Shown in pieces: positions 26,288-35,347 of a stretch of DNA of 64,000 bases; the stretch's first letter is position 1, and the number at the start of each line of letters is the position of its first letter. Below the pieces are notes generated by a model. That model was not told the origin of the DNA. It searched no databases and was given only the letters and a program-made list of their open reading frames with translations. Origin of the DNA: Corynebacterium aquatimens (GTDB lineage: Bacteria > Actinomycetota > Actinomycetes > Mycobacteriales > Mycobacteriaceae). A program made the translations under genes and the position numbers. The stretch is taken from positions 2,460,397 to 2,524,396 of the forward strand of contig NZ_CP046980.1 of the NCBI RefSeq assembly GCF_030408395.1. The letters run 5' to 3'.

Positions 26288-29152
26288 CTACTTCACCACT
26301 AGGTTCACCATGCGCCCGGGCACGACAATCGTCTTGACCACGTTCTTGCCCTCGATCAGAGCGGCAACCCGTTCGTCGGTCAGAGCGATTTCCTCAATCG
26401 TGCCCTTGTCCGCGTCAGTAGGCACGTTGATGCGGGCCCGGACCTTTCCGTTGATCTGTACGGGCAGCTCGACCGTGTCGTCGATAAGCAAATGCTCATC
26501 GAACGTTGGGAACGGCTCGAACGTAATGGTGTCGCTGTGCCCGAGTTTCTGCCAGAGTTCCTCCGCGATGTGTGGCGCTAGCGGCGAGACCATCTGAACC
26601 AGCGGCTGGAATGTTTCACGTGAAACATTGCCGCCGGACGCGTCGCGCGTCTTCGTCAGGTAGTTCACGTACTCAATCAGCTTCGCGACGACCGTATTGT
26701 CACGCAAGTTCTCATAGTCGTCGCGCACACCCGCGATCGTCCTGTGCAGGTGTTTGGCGTCCTCCTCCGACATCGGTGCGTCAGACAGCGTGAGCTCACC
26801 CGACTCCTCATCGACCGCCAGGCGCCACAGGCGCTGCAGGAAACGGTGCGCACCGACGACGTCCTTCGTCGCCCAAGGACGAGAAGTATCCAGCGGACCC
26901 ATCGACATCTCGTACACACGCAGCGTGTCAGCGCCGAACTCCTGCGCGATGTCGTCAGGAGCAACGGCATTCTTCAGGGACTTGCCCATCTTGCCGTATT
27001 CCCGGTTGACCTCCTCACCGTTGTAGAAGAACTTGCCGTCCTTCTCTTCCACATCGGCCGCCGGAACATACACGCCGCGGGCATCCGTGTACGCATACGC
27101 CTGAATGTATCCCTGGTTGAACAAACGGCGGTACGGTTCCTTGCTGGTCACGTGACCCAAGTCGTACAGAACTTTGTGCCAGAACCTCGAGTACAACAAG
27201 TGCAAAACCGCGTGCTCAACACCGCCGACATACAGGTCCACGCCGCCCGGGTCGTTCTCACCGTGGACATCCGGGCGCGGGCCGGTCCAGTAGCGCTCAT
27301 TTTCTAGCGCGCAGAACTGGTCATCATTCGTCGGGTCAATGTAGCGCAGCTGGTACCAGCTCGAACCCGCCCACTGCGGCATGACGTTGGTGTCGCGGGT
27401 GTACTCCTTAGGACCGTCGCCCAAATCCAGGGTGACGTTGACCCAGTCAGTTGCCTTCGCCAGCGGGGGAGAAGGCTCTGAATCCGCGTCATCCGGATCA
27501 AAGGAAACCGGGTTGTAGTCTTCCACGTCTGGCAGTTCTACCGGCAGCAAGTCTTCCGGCAATGCATGCGCGTTGCCTTCCGCGTCATAGACAATCGGGA
27601 AGGGTTCACCCCAGTAGCGCTGGCGGGCAAAAAGCCAGTCACGTAGCTTGTACTGCACCTTTTCGCGGCCCGAACCTTTCTCGGCCAGCCACTCAATCGC
27701 GGCGTCGATGCCCTCCTGCTTGCCCAGCCCGTTCAGATCCAGGCCCTCATCGTTGGCCGAGTTGACGTGCGGTCCGTCTCCCGTGAACGCCGCTTCTTCA
27801 ATGTCGCCGCCCTCTAGGACCTCGACGATGGGCAAGCCAAATACCTGCGCAAACTCATAGTCACGTTCATCATGAGCCGGCACCGCCATAATTGCGCCCG
27901 TTCCGTACCCCGTCAGAACATAATCTGCGATGAACACCGGCACCTTCGCGCCACTCACCGGGTTCACCGCGTAGGTGCCCAGGAAAACACCTGTTTTTTC
28001 CTTATTCTCTTGGCGCTCCACATCGGACTTCGCCGCGATCGCCTTCCGGTACTCATGCACGGCCTCGCGCGGAGTGGACGCACCAAAAGTCCAGCGGGCA
28101 TCCACATCCTCGGGGTAAGCGCTGGCCACCAGCTCGTCGACAAGCTCATGCTCTGGCGCGAGCACCATGTACGTCGCACCGAAGAGCGTGTCCGGGCGGG
28201 TGGTGAAGACCTCAAGGTCGTGTTCTGCGCCCGCCTCAGTGCGCGCAACAAACGTCACCTCAGCACCGCGGGAGCGGCCGATCCAGTTGCGCTGCATCGC
28301 TTTGACCTTCTCGGTCCAATCCAGCAACTCTAGGTCATCCAGCAGGCGGTCCGAGTACGCGGTAATACGCATCATCCACTGGCGCAAACGCTTCCGGAAC
28401 ACCGGGAAATTCCCGCGTTCACTCCGCCCGTCGGCTGTCACCTCCTCGTTTGCCAGCACCGTGCCCAGCCCCGGGCACCAGTTCACCATCGAATCCGATA
28501 GGTACACCAGCCTGAACTCGTCCACCGCGGCGCGCTTTTCAGCGTCGCTCAACTGCGAATAGTCCTTGCCGTCCTTTGTCTTCCGGATGCCTGATGACAG
28601 TTCGTCAATAAGTTCAGCGATAGGCCGCGCCTTCTGCAGATCTTCGTCGAACCACGCATTGAAAATCTGTAGGAAGATCCACTGAGTCCACTTGTAGAAT
28701 TCCGGGTCCGTTGTCGCCACGGCCCGCCGACGGTCATGACCCAGGCCCAGAGCGTCAAGCTGGCGGGTCATATTCTCAATGTTCGCCATCGTCGTCGTCC
28801 GCGGATGCGTTCCTGTTTGGATGGCGTACTGTTCTGCCGGCAATCCGAAGGAGTCATAGCCGAGCGTGTGCAACACGTTTTTGCCCAGCATGCGGTTATA
28901 GCGCGCGAACACATCCGTCGCGATGTACCCCAGCGGGTGCCCAACGTGCAGGCCCGCGCCGGACGGGTACGGGAACATGTCCTGAACGTTGAGCTTGTCC
29001 TTCGGAAGTTCTCCACCCGTAGCTAGCGGCCCGACCGGGTTCGGCGCATTGAACGTGCCATTGTCAATCCAGTACTTTTGCCACTTCGTCTCAATCTCAT
29101 TTGCAAGGCCCGCGCCGTAACGGAAAGCGGGGGAGGAGCTCGCGTTCGTCAT
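26288..29152 (-). CDS. leuS: Leucyl-tRNA synthetase
   Basis: The 954-residue class I enzyme charges tRNA-Leu. The HIGH-type motif is in [20 protein letters not shown], the KMSKS-type motif is KMGKS before LKNAVAPDD, and a full editing domain lies between them. The start at ATG 29152 ([13 protein letters not shown]) is preferred over upstream in-frame codons that run into the parS site. A parS site lies inside the coding region at 26612 and another 49 bp upstream. Its last 52 codons are repeated at 15240. Confidence 0.97.
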   Translation of the reverse strand: MTNASSSPAFRYGAGLANEIETKWQKYWIDNGTFNAPNPVGPLATGGELPKDKLNVQDMFPYPSGAGLHVGHPLGYIATDVFARYNRMLGKNVLHTLGYDSFGLPAEQYAIQTGTHPRTTTMANIENMTRQLDALGLGHDRRRAVATTDPEFYKWTQWIFLQIFNAWFDEDLQKARPIAELIDELSSGIRKTKDGKDYSQLSDAEKRAAVDEFRLVYLSDSMVNWCPGLGTVLANEEVTADGRSERGNFPVFRKRLRQWMMRITAYSDRLLDDLELLDWTEKVKAMQRNWIGRSRGAEVTFVARTEAGAEHDLEVFTTRPDTLFGATYMVLAPEHELVDELVASAYPEDVDARWTFGASTPREAVHEYRKAIAAKSDVERQENKEKTGVFLGTYAVNPVSGAKVPVFIADYVLTGYGTGAIMAVPAHDERDYEFAQVFGLPIVEVLEGGDIEEAAFTGDGPHVNSANDEGLDLNGLGKQEGIDAAIEWLAEKGSGREKVQYKLRDWLFARQRYWGEPFPIVYDAEGNAHALPEDLLPVELPDVEDYNPVSFDPDDADSEPSPPLAKATDWVNVTLDLGDGPKEYTRDTNVMPQWAGSSWYQLRYIDPTNDDQFCALENERYWTGPRPDVHGENDPGGVDLYVGGVEHAVLHLLYSRFWHKVLYDLGHVTSKEPYRRLFNQGYIQAYAYTDARGVYVPAADVEEKDGKFFYNGEEVNREYGKMGKSLKNAVAPDDIAQEFGADTLRVYEMSMGPLDTSRPWATKDVVGAHRFLQRLWRLAVDEESGELTLSDAPMSEEDAKHLHRTIAGVRDDYENLRDNTVVAKLIEYVNYLTKTRDASGGNVSRETFQPLVQMVSPLAPHIAEELWQKLGHSDTITFEPFPTFDEHLLIDDTVELPVQINGKVRARINVPTDADKGTIEEIALTDERVAALIEGKNVVKTIVVPGRMVNLVVK
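26612..26627. other. parS centromere site inside leuS
   Basis: TGTTTCACGTGAAACA is an exact match to the bacterial ParB-binding parS consensus, about 37 kb from the oriC region in the window. Confidence 0.93.
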
Positions 29153-29200
29153 GTATAGCGAGTTTACAGCGACCCCCTTCGGACCACCCACCGGAGGCAA

Positions 29201-29216
29201 TGTTTCACGTGAAACA
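29201..29216. other. parS centromere site upstream of leuS
   Basis: A second exact TGTTTCACGTGAAACA, 49 bp before the leuS start and 9 bp past the stop of the flavodoxin gene. ParB spreading from it could affect leuS transcription. Confidence 0.93.
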
Positions 29217-29224
29217 TTGCCCTT

Positions 29225-29761
29225 TTAACCGTCGCTCTCGGCAAGCCACTCCACGATCTCATCGAGGCGGCCAAGGTCCACCCGGTCAACGTCCTTGCCG
29301 TAGCTGTCAATCATCATGCGCTCGTTCGCGGTCTTGCCCGGCTTGAGCTTCAACATCGTCACCATCGCCCGCATGACGTTTCTGTGCGACGGCGTCAGCT
29401 CAGGGTAGTTCAGCCGGCCCGGCAGATAGAATCGAGCCACGCGGTCTGCCCTCTTACCCAACAAGTCGCGCGCCGCGTCCTGTTCGACAGCGACCTCATC
29501 AAGGGTCATTCCCACCGTCGCCAAGCAGAGCTTTCGCTTATCGACGACCTCTTCCCCCAACTCTTTCACAAACCTTGCGCCGGGGTGAGACGGCCCGTGG
29601 ATGGGGGAGAGGATGACGATTGGCCCGCCATCCGCAGTAACGGTTGCGGGATCCGGTAGCTCAACCGCTGTCACCCCTATCTGTTCCGCGAGCGCTTCTG
29701 CGTACCGCTGCGTTGAGCCGTAGTAGCTGGTGTAAAAAATGGAAGTGGTCTGGGGCTGCAT
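29225..29761 (-). CDS. Flavodoxin-domain protein
   Basis: The 178-residue protein has the FMN phosphate loop at its start (SIFYTSYYGSTQRYAEALAE) and a flavodoxin-like second segment (PIVILSPIHGPSHPGARFV). It resembles the HemG-like flavodoxins of actinobacteria rather than small electron-carrier flavodoxins. The ATG at 29761 (MQPQTTS) is preferred over the one at 29776 because it places the first strand correctly. The electron partner is unknown. Confidence 0.78.
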   Translation of the reverse strand: MQPQTTSIFYTSYYGSTQRYAEALAEQIGVTAVELPDPATVTADGGPIVILSPIHGPSHPGARFVKELGEEVVDKRKLCLATVGMTLDEVAVEQDAARDLLGKRADRVARFYLPGRLNYPELTPSHRNVMRAMVTMLKLKPGKTANERMMIDSYGKDVDRVDLGRLDEIVEWLAESDG

Positions 29762-29783
29762 ACCTCTATTATCCACCAGAGAT

Positions 29784-30431
29784 CTACTTCTTGAATCGGT
29801 TTATCGTCTTGTGCGCAATCTGCAACGCGTCCCCGGTTATCTGATCGGTCAATTCTTTACGTTCGTTTCGCCGACGTTCCTGGTCCATACGTTGCGCGGC
29901 CCTAAGCTCCCGAAGCCGCTGCCGTTCAATCTGGGCCGGGCTCGGTGTATACCAACTCGAGGGCCCCACTTTCATGACATACAAGAGTATGTACAGAGTG
30001 GGGATGACCAGCATCGGCAGACCCAGGAAGAAATCTGCACCAAAAGCACCAGCGAAAATCGTCGCGGGCACCAATGAGCCGACCGAACCCAAACCAAGCA
30101 AACCCAACCGGATGTTCTGCCCGCTCGCATGCGCCTTCGTCAGCTCGCCCTTGCTATACAACGGCTCGAGCGCGCGGCCAGGCACTGAACCGGACACCGG
30201 TTTAACCAGGGGGTTGGGCTGTGGCTCTGGGATCGGCAGGTCTTTGAAAAGAGGTTCGAGGTCTCCTTTAGTGGTCGCCTCGTAAACTTCTTCACACCTG
30301 CGATCAAACTCATCTTGATCCAGGCGGCCTTCACCGAGCGCAAAGCTTAAGTCAGCTAGCGCCTCAGATCTCTCCAGATCTGACAGACGAATATCCCTGG
30401 ATGATGAATCAGGCTTATAAGGCTTGGTCAC
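29784..30431 (-). CDS. DUF1707 (SHOCT-like) membrane protein
   Basis: The protein contains the DUF1707 domain (IRLSDLERSEALADLSFALG, then DEFDRRCEEVYEATTKGDL), common in actinobacteria, followed by two hydrophobic segments and a basic coiled-coil tail. DUF1707 is thought to aid membrane association or oligomerisation. The GTG at 30431 is chosen because longer frames would overlap the upstream HNH gene; this start is uncertain. It lies 25 bp after the HNH stop. Confidence 0.72.
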   Translation of the reverse strand: MTKPYKPDSSSRDIRLSDLERSEALADLSFALGEGRLDQDEFDRRCEEVYEATTKGDLEPLFKDLPIPEPQPNPLVKPVSGSVPGRALEPLYSKGELTKAHASGQNIRLGLLGLGSVGSLVPATIFAGAFGADFFLGLPMLVIPTLYILLYVMKVGPSSWYTPSPAQIERQRLRELRAAQRMDQERRRNERKELTDQITGDALQIAHKTINRFKK

Positions 30432-30456
30432 CCCACCACTGTAACCTGCTTCATCA

Positions 30457-31890
30457 TTAGAACGGTGGTCGGACAAGTTGGATGTCAAATGCGATTCCAT
30501 ACTCCTCCTCAAGATCGCGGAGCTGAGCGAATAGTTCTGCTGGGTCTTCGCCGGCATCGTAGGCATCGTCAATCTGATCGGCGATCGTGTGAGCTTTTGC
30601 AAAGAATTGGGCTGCATGCCGCCTTGAAACCTTGATGTCGTCCAAGGAACGTCGCCATCTAGGGTTACGCGGAGTTAATTGGTCACCGATGAAGCCTTCG
30701 AGGTGAGTGAGCGCGTACGTCCCATCGTCGAAAAGCCAGACCACCTCACGAGTTTCAGGATCCACAATGTAGTGCGCCCGTCGATCGGTTTTTACGTTGT
30801 GATGGTGCTGACACAAGCTGAACAGGTTGCTCGGGGTTGTTCGCCCACCTTCATCGAATGGGATCCGGTGGTCGAGCTGACAACGCTGTGCTGGCTTAGA
30901 GCAACCGGGCCAGAGGCAGGTACCGTCGCGGCCCGCGCACAGAGCGATCATTGCCGTAGTGGGTCGGTAGCTCGTCGTTTCTTGCTCCGCCACGGGATCA
31001 AGAGGGATGATCCGTGCACCGTCGAGCCCACCCATTTCGTCGAGTGAAGCCAGCCCGTGGGGATCAGTCCACCCGGAATCAGGGAAGAAGACGGGCGCTC
31101 CTTCAATCGGGTTGCCGCCGTTTTCCGGAGCGGTGGTGGGCACGTAACCGTACAACGTGACTTGTACTGGCGGTACAAGCGCGCCCGTCAACAGCGCAGT
31201 CGTGGCGTCGGCGAGAGAGATATCGTTCTCTCGTGCTGTCTCTTCAATGAATGCCTGAACTGCTGACATGGTGGCCGCATCGGATGAATACTCGAGGGTT
31301 TTACCGCCAGCACGTCGAATATAGGAGAGAGTCGCTTTACCCTCAGCCTGTTTCTCACGCTTCTTACGCCGCTTCTCGTCATAACGCACGCCGGGATCTA
31401 TCTCTCCGATTCGGCGGCGCAACTGATAGTAGATGGTGCCCGTCCCAGGGAAGATCTGGTTCGGGGCGTTAGGGGTGAACAGGTCCACCAGGAAACCGTC
31501 AATCTCAAACCAGACCTCTACATCCACACCGTTGCCCAATTCACTGCAGACGGTATCGATGGCTGCGAGGCGAGTGGTATCAAGCAGCTTCGATTCCTCC
31601 TGAAGCTCTTTGAGCATGGGTAAATCCTGCAGGCGTGAATACCCCAGAATCCCGCGTGTAACGGCCCATTTGTTCATGCCCGTATCACGCTGCAAGGTAG
31701 CTATTTCTACATCCATGTCCCACACGCCGAAACCTTGTTCCGCGTAGCAGGAAAACAATGCGTATTCCGCCTCCCGCAGAATGTGCCCTGAAGCTACACG
31801 CTCATCGTCGAAGCGCTCAATACTGAAATACGGCTCAGGTGTACCCACAAACGTTGATCCACCGCCACCGCCACGACCTTTTGTCGTCAT
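30457..31890 (-). CDS. HNH endonuclease, DUF222/13E12 type
   Basis: The 477-residue protein has an HNH zinc-nuclease motif near residues 345-385: CLWPGCSKPAQRCQLDHRIP, then NLFSLCQHHHNVKT. The long helical N-terminal region is like DUF222 proteins, which are multicopy in actinobacteria (13E12/REP family). They are often near mobile DNA, but none is visible here. The GC content is lower than that of its neighbours. A glycine-rich stretch (GRGGGGGST) opens the protein. Cellular role unknown. Confidence 0.83.
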   Translation of the reverse strand: MTTKGRGGGGGSTFVGTPEPYFSIERFDDERVASGHILREAEYALFSCYAEQGFGVWDMDVEIATLQRDTGMNKWAVTRGILGYSRLQDLPMLKELQEESKLLDTTRLAAIDTVCSELGNGVDVEVWFEIDGFLVDLFTPNAPNQIFPGTGTIYYQLRRRIGEIDPGVRYDEKRRKKREKQAEGKATLSYIRRAGGKTLEYSSDAATMSAVQAFIEETARENDISLADATTALLTGALVPPVQVTLYGYVPTTAPENGGNPIEGAPVFFPDSGWTDPHGLASLDEMGGLDGARIIPLDPVAEQETTSYRPTTAMIALCAGRDGTCLWPGCSKPAQRCQLDHRIPFDEGGRTTPSNLFSLCQHHHNVKTDRRAHYIVDPETREVVWLFDDGTYALTHLEGFIGDQLTPRNPRWRRSLDDIKVSRRHAAQFFAKAHTIADQIDDAYDAGEDPAELFAQLRDLEEEYGIAFDIQLVRPPF

Positions 31891-31928
31891 CGGAACCCCC
31901 TTTAAAAAGTAGTTTGCCGCCCGATACC

Positions 31929-31950
31929 ATAAGTGTATCCAAACACTTAT
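31929..31950. promoter_or_regulatory. Inverted repeat upstream of the HNH gene
   Basis: ATAAGTGT-N6-ACACTTAT, a perfect 8-bp inverted repeat 39 bp before the HNH start codon. It is probably an operator. The rest of the 254-bp gap to the TPM gene shows nothing I can assign. Confidence 0.5.
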
Positions 31951-32144
31951 TCGGCTAGCAACCCTTTTTAATCGTTCTTTCTATGTATTTTGGCTCACAT
32001 GTTCTAGTCACAACAACGAGCAACCAGTGAGAGCCAGGAAGACGGCCCGCCCCACCTCACACCATAAAGAGCGCGCCGACAAAGGCGTGAAAAACACTGC
32101 GCTGCATCGAACATGCAATCGACGACGCAGGCGGGGACGTCGGA

Positions 32145-33596
32145 TTAGAAGCTTGAGCTGCCACCGTCGCCGGAGAATCCGGAGGAGAAGCTTGAGTCGA
32201 AGCTCGAACCGCTGGAGTCAGAGCTGGAGGAGGTGCGCTCCTCGTGGATAGACACATTGGTGGCGTGCCAGGAGTCCATTTGCGAGTAGGTGATCACGCC
32301 GCCGTAGAAGAATCCGTGGTCGTAGAGGCGTGGCTGGTGGAGTGCCTCGTACTCCTTGACGTCGGAGAACTCGCGGCGCTTCACTTCCGCCATGATTGTG
32401 CGGTAGTCGTACAGGATGCGCACAAAGTCGTCGAGGAAGGTGGGGGAGGAGGGGTTCGCGTCGAGCTGGCGGATGCGGCCTTCTAGGTGGGTGAGGTCGC
32501 CACGAAGCTGGCGGTCGCGGACTTGGTGGCGGGCGGAAGAAACGTCCTCGATGAGCTTGGTCAAATCCGCACGGCGGGCGCCGGGATCGCCGCGTTCGAT
32601 CTCAAAGAGGCGGTCAATGTTTTCCTCCGCGTAAAATGCCTGGTCAACGGTCTCACGCGCAGTCGCTAATTGTTTTGCCTTGGCCAGGAACGACTTGTCG
32701 TCGTTGACGTCAATTTCCCCGATCCCGCCGGCACCATTGACAAACTCGTGGAGTTTAAAGAAACGGTTGCGTACGTCATTCCATTGGTCGCGCAGTTCGT
32801 GATCGGCGAAGCTCGAGGCGATGGAATTGGCGCGGATATCCAATTCGTCGAGACGCCCGGCAAGGCGCGTGTACTCGCCAGTGATGCGGTCGTAATCGTC
32901 GCGGGCTTGATCAATTTTGCGACGGCGGCGTTCGGACAACGCAACGGCACCGGTAGAAGCACCCAAACCTGCAAGACCCGCGCCGATACCGCCGGCCGAT
33001 GTCGCGTCAGAACGCTCCTCGGCGGCGGCGTCGTGGCGCAACTGGCTTACGGTTTCGACGTCGGTTGCGGTACGGGCACTCTTGAAGAGGCCGGCGGGAA
33101 TGTTGCCAGCTTTGACGCCCTCTTTCATCGCATCGGTGGAAGCGCGGAGGTGGTCGCTGCCGTCTTTTAAGTCCAACTCAGCAGCAACATCAGGTCCGGC
33201 AAATACGAAAGCCTGTCGCGGCTGCAAACCCACGCCTACCAGCAGGAGCCCGTCAGCAAACTTTTTCTCGCCGATGAGATCAGGGTGGTTGTCGCGCAAG
33301 TACTCTTCGACAGAGTCGTTGACCTTCTCACGGTTCGTTGCAAAGACGAGGTAGCGCAGCTTGGTTACGGTCTCTGGCGCCTGGATCCGCTGGGCGTCGC
33401 GAAGCATGCGGGCCTCGTCTTCGCTGGTCAGAACGTCGTCCGGATCCCAGATTTCCACGTCCGTGATGGACGTTGTTTGCATCTGGAATGATTCAATCGG
33501 CGGGACGTCATTCGTGGCGTAGCCAACGCCGCCACCTATAAGGCCGGACAGTGCCGTGACAGCTGCGATGACTCCGATGTGCCGTGCGTTCACCAT
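32145..33596 (-). CDS. TPM-domain (DUF5129-type) membrane-anchored protein
   Basis: The 483-residue protein has an N-terminal hydrophobic segment (IGVIAAVTALSGLIGGGVGY), then a TPM-like phosphatase fold (VTKLRYLVFATNREKVNDSV, FADGLLLVGVGLQPRQAFVF). A second hydrophobic stretch, long helices and a Ser/Gly-rich C-terminus (SSGSSFDSSFSSGFSGDGG) follow. Corynebacteria carry such proteins with no known function. The start MVNARHI at 33596 is chosen over upstream codons in the intergenic gap. Confidence 0.78.
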   Translation of the reverse strand: MVNARHIGVIAAVTALSGLIGGGVGYATNDVPPIESFQMQTTSITDVEIWDPDDVLTSEDEARMLRDAQRIQAPETVTKLRYLVFATNREKVNDSVEEYLRDNHPDLIGEKKFADGLLLVGVGLQPRQAFVFAGPDVAAELDLKDGSDHLRASTDAMKEGVKAGNIPAGLFKSARTATDVETVSQLRHDAAAEERSDATSAGGIGAGLAGLGASTGAVALSERRRRKIDQARDDYDRITGEYTRLAGRLDELDIRANSIASSFADHELRDQWNDVRNRFFKLHEFVNGAGGIGEIDVNDDKSFLAKAKQLATARETVDQAFYAEENIDRLFEIERGDPGARRADLTKLIEDVSSARHQVRDRQLRGDLTHLEGRIRQLDANPSSPTFLDDFVRILYDYRTIMAEVKRREFSDVKEYEALHQPRLYDHGFFYGGVITYSQMDSWHATNVSIHEERTSSSSDSSGSSFDSSFSSGFSGDGGSSSF

Positions 33597-33636
33597 GGAC
33601 CCAAGGTTAGACGAATGGCCGAGAGCTTGAAGAAGC

Positions 33637-34845
33637 TTATCGACGGTCCTCTTCCGCGGCGTGAACACCCTCAAGCTTGCCGGAGGCGAAGCGGTTCACC
33701 ACGAGGGCGATAGCGCCGTCGCCCGTGACGTTGGCCGCGGTGCCGAAGGAGTCAATGACGATGTAGGCGGCGATCATGAGGCCGACCATGTTGTCGTCGA
33801 AACCAAGCATGGAGGCCAAGAGGCCCGTCGCGGCCATGATGGCGCCGCCGGGAACGCCCGGAGCGGCGATCATCATGATGCCGAGCATGAGGATGAAGCC
33901 GAGGGTCAGCGCGGGGGAGACGTCCATGTTGGACATGAAGATAATCGCGAACGTGTAGAGCCCGATCTTCATCATGGAACCGGAGAGGTGGATCGTCGCG
34001 CACAGCGGAACGACGAAGCCGGCAACGTTTTCATCCACCTTGTTGGTGAGGGTGGAGCGCAATGTGACCGGAATCGTTGCTGCGGACGAGGACGTGCCCA
34101 GCGCGGTGAAGTAGGCCGGGAGCATGTTCTTCAGTGCGACGAACGGGTTGACGCCCGCGATAGCGCCGGCGATCAGGTACTGCACGATGATGAGCAAGAT
34201 GGTCATGACGATTGCCAGGACCAAGACCTTGCCGAAGGCCGCCATGGTGGAGCCCAGGTTGTCGTTCATGCCCAGGGAGAGGAACATGCCGAAGATGGCT
34301 ACCGGCAGCAGCGGGATGATGAACGAACTGACGACCTTCATGATCACGCTCTCGAATTCCTCGAAGAACTTGTGCATCGTGGCGGATTGCACGCTGGTCA
34401 TGGCCACACCAACGCAGAAGGCCAGCAGCAGGCCGGTGAGCACCGCGAACGGGGGCTCCATCTCAATTTCAAAGTAGGGGCTTAGGGCTCCCTCGTCGAT
34501 ATCATCCACCGCGGTGATGAGGGTCTGGTTACCCAGAAGCGAAGGGTAGAGCGCAGCGGAGACGCCCCACGCGATGAGCCCGGAGACGATCGTTGAGCCG
34601 TACGCAATACCGGCGGTGATCCCCAGCCACTTGCCCGCGCCCTTGCCGAGGCCAGCGATAGCGGGCGTGATCAGGGCGAAGATCAAGACGGGCACGAAGA
34701 AGCCCAGGAAACCGAAGAAGATGCCATTGAAAGTGACAAACACGCGCGCGAGCCAGGTGGGGAAGAAGAAGCTGCACGCAATACCTGCGGCGATCGCTAC
34801 AACGATCCAGAACAACAGGGATTTAAGAACTGATTTTGAGGACAT
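33637..34845 (-). CDS. Dicarboxylate/amino acid:cation symporter (DAACS family)
   Basis: The 402-residue membrane protein has the DAACS pattern of eight helices and two re-entrant loops. The serine-rich loop is ALGTSSSAATIPVTLRST, and the cation-site segment lies near VPGGAIMAATG and FGTAANVTGDGAI. It takes up dicarboxylates, serine/threonine or a similar solute with sodium or protons; the substrate cannot be named. It is divergent from the SdpI-like gene, with 42 bp between the starts. Confidence 0.88.
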   Translation of the reverse strand: MSSKSVLKSLLFWIVVAIAAGIACSFFFPTWLARVFVTFNGIFFGFLGFFVPVLIFALITPAIAGLGKGAGKWLGITAGIAYGSTIVSGLIAWGVSAALYPSLLGNQTLITAVDDIDEGALSPYFEIEMEPPFAVLTGLLLAFCVGVAMTSVQSATMHKFFEEFESVIMKVVSSFIIPLLPVAIFGMFLSLGMNDNLGSTMAAFGKVLVLAIVMTILLIIVQYLIAGAIAGVNPFVALKNMLPAYFTALGTSSSAATIPVTLRSTLTNKVDENVAGFVVPLCATIHLSGSMMKIGLYTFAIIFMSNMDVSPALTLGFILMLGIMMIAAPGVPGGAIMAATGLLASMLGFDDNMVGLMIAAYIVIDSFGTAANVTGDGAIALVVNRFASGKLEGVHAAEEDRR

Positions 34846-34887
34846 GCACAGTATCTTAAGGCAAACGCCATATCCTACACTGGTTCT

Positions 34888-35319
34888 ATGACCGTAAACG
34901 TGGTACTAGGCATTCTCTTCCTCATCGTGGCACTCGTGTTGCTCGCCGGTGGGGCTGCGATGGTAACGCAGAAGTTCCCGGGTAATAAATACGTGGGTTT
35001 ACAGGTCCCGGAGGCGCGAGAGTCCAAGGAAATCTGGGACGCCGCGCATAAGGTGACTGGGTTCTTCGTGATCTTGGCCTCGCTGGCTATGGCGTTTGCA
35101 GCGTCGTTTGCCTTTATTGCGCAGGGGTGGGTGTGGGTGTTCCCCGCGGTCGCGGTCGTTGCGGCGTTGGCTTCTATCAGTGTCGGCGCGAATCAGGGTG
35201 CGCGCACCGCCCGGATTCTCAGGGCTAATGAGAAGGCGCAGGAGCAGCCGTCTTCTAAGGTAGACATTGCTGCGCTGCGTGAAGCGGCGAACCGCGCGGA
35301 CTCGCGTGGCAACAACTAG
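34888..35319 (+). CDS. SdpI-like membrane protein
   Basis: The 143-residue protein has three hydrophobic segments and the SdpI family mark GNKYVGLQVPEARESKEIWD followed by AAHK. SdpI of Bacillus confers immunity to a peptide toxin, but the actinobacterial relatives are not characterised. Only 28 bp separate it from trpE on the same strand, so it may belong to the trp transcript. Confidence 0.8.
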   Translation: MTVNVVLGILFLIVALVLLAGGAAMVTQKFPGNKYVGLQVPEARESKEIWDAAHKVTGFFVILASLAMAFAASFAFIAQGWVWVFPAVAVVAALASISVGANQGARTARILRANEKAQEQPSSKVDIAALREAANRADSRGNN

Positions 35320-35347
35320 TTTCGCGAGAAAGACACAAAAGACACAT

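Noticed and set aside
33661..34485. 274-codon + strand frame rich in His, Asp and Glu
   Set aside because: Shadow of the symporter gene on the other strand; the symporter motifs are unmistakable.
35267..35347. Possible trp leader peptide or attenuator before trpE
   Set aside because: Only 28 bp separate the SdpI-like stop from trpE, and no short Trp-rich frame or terminator hairpin is present.
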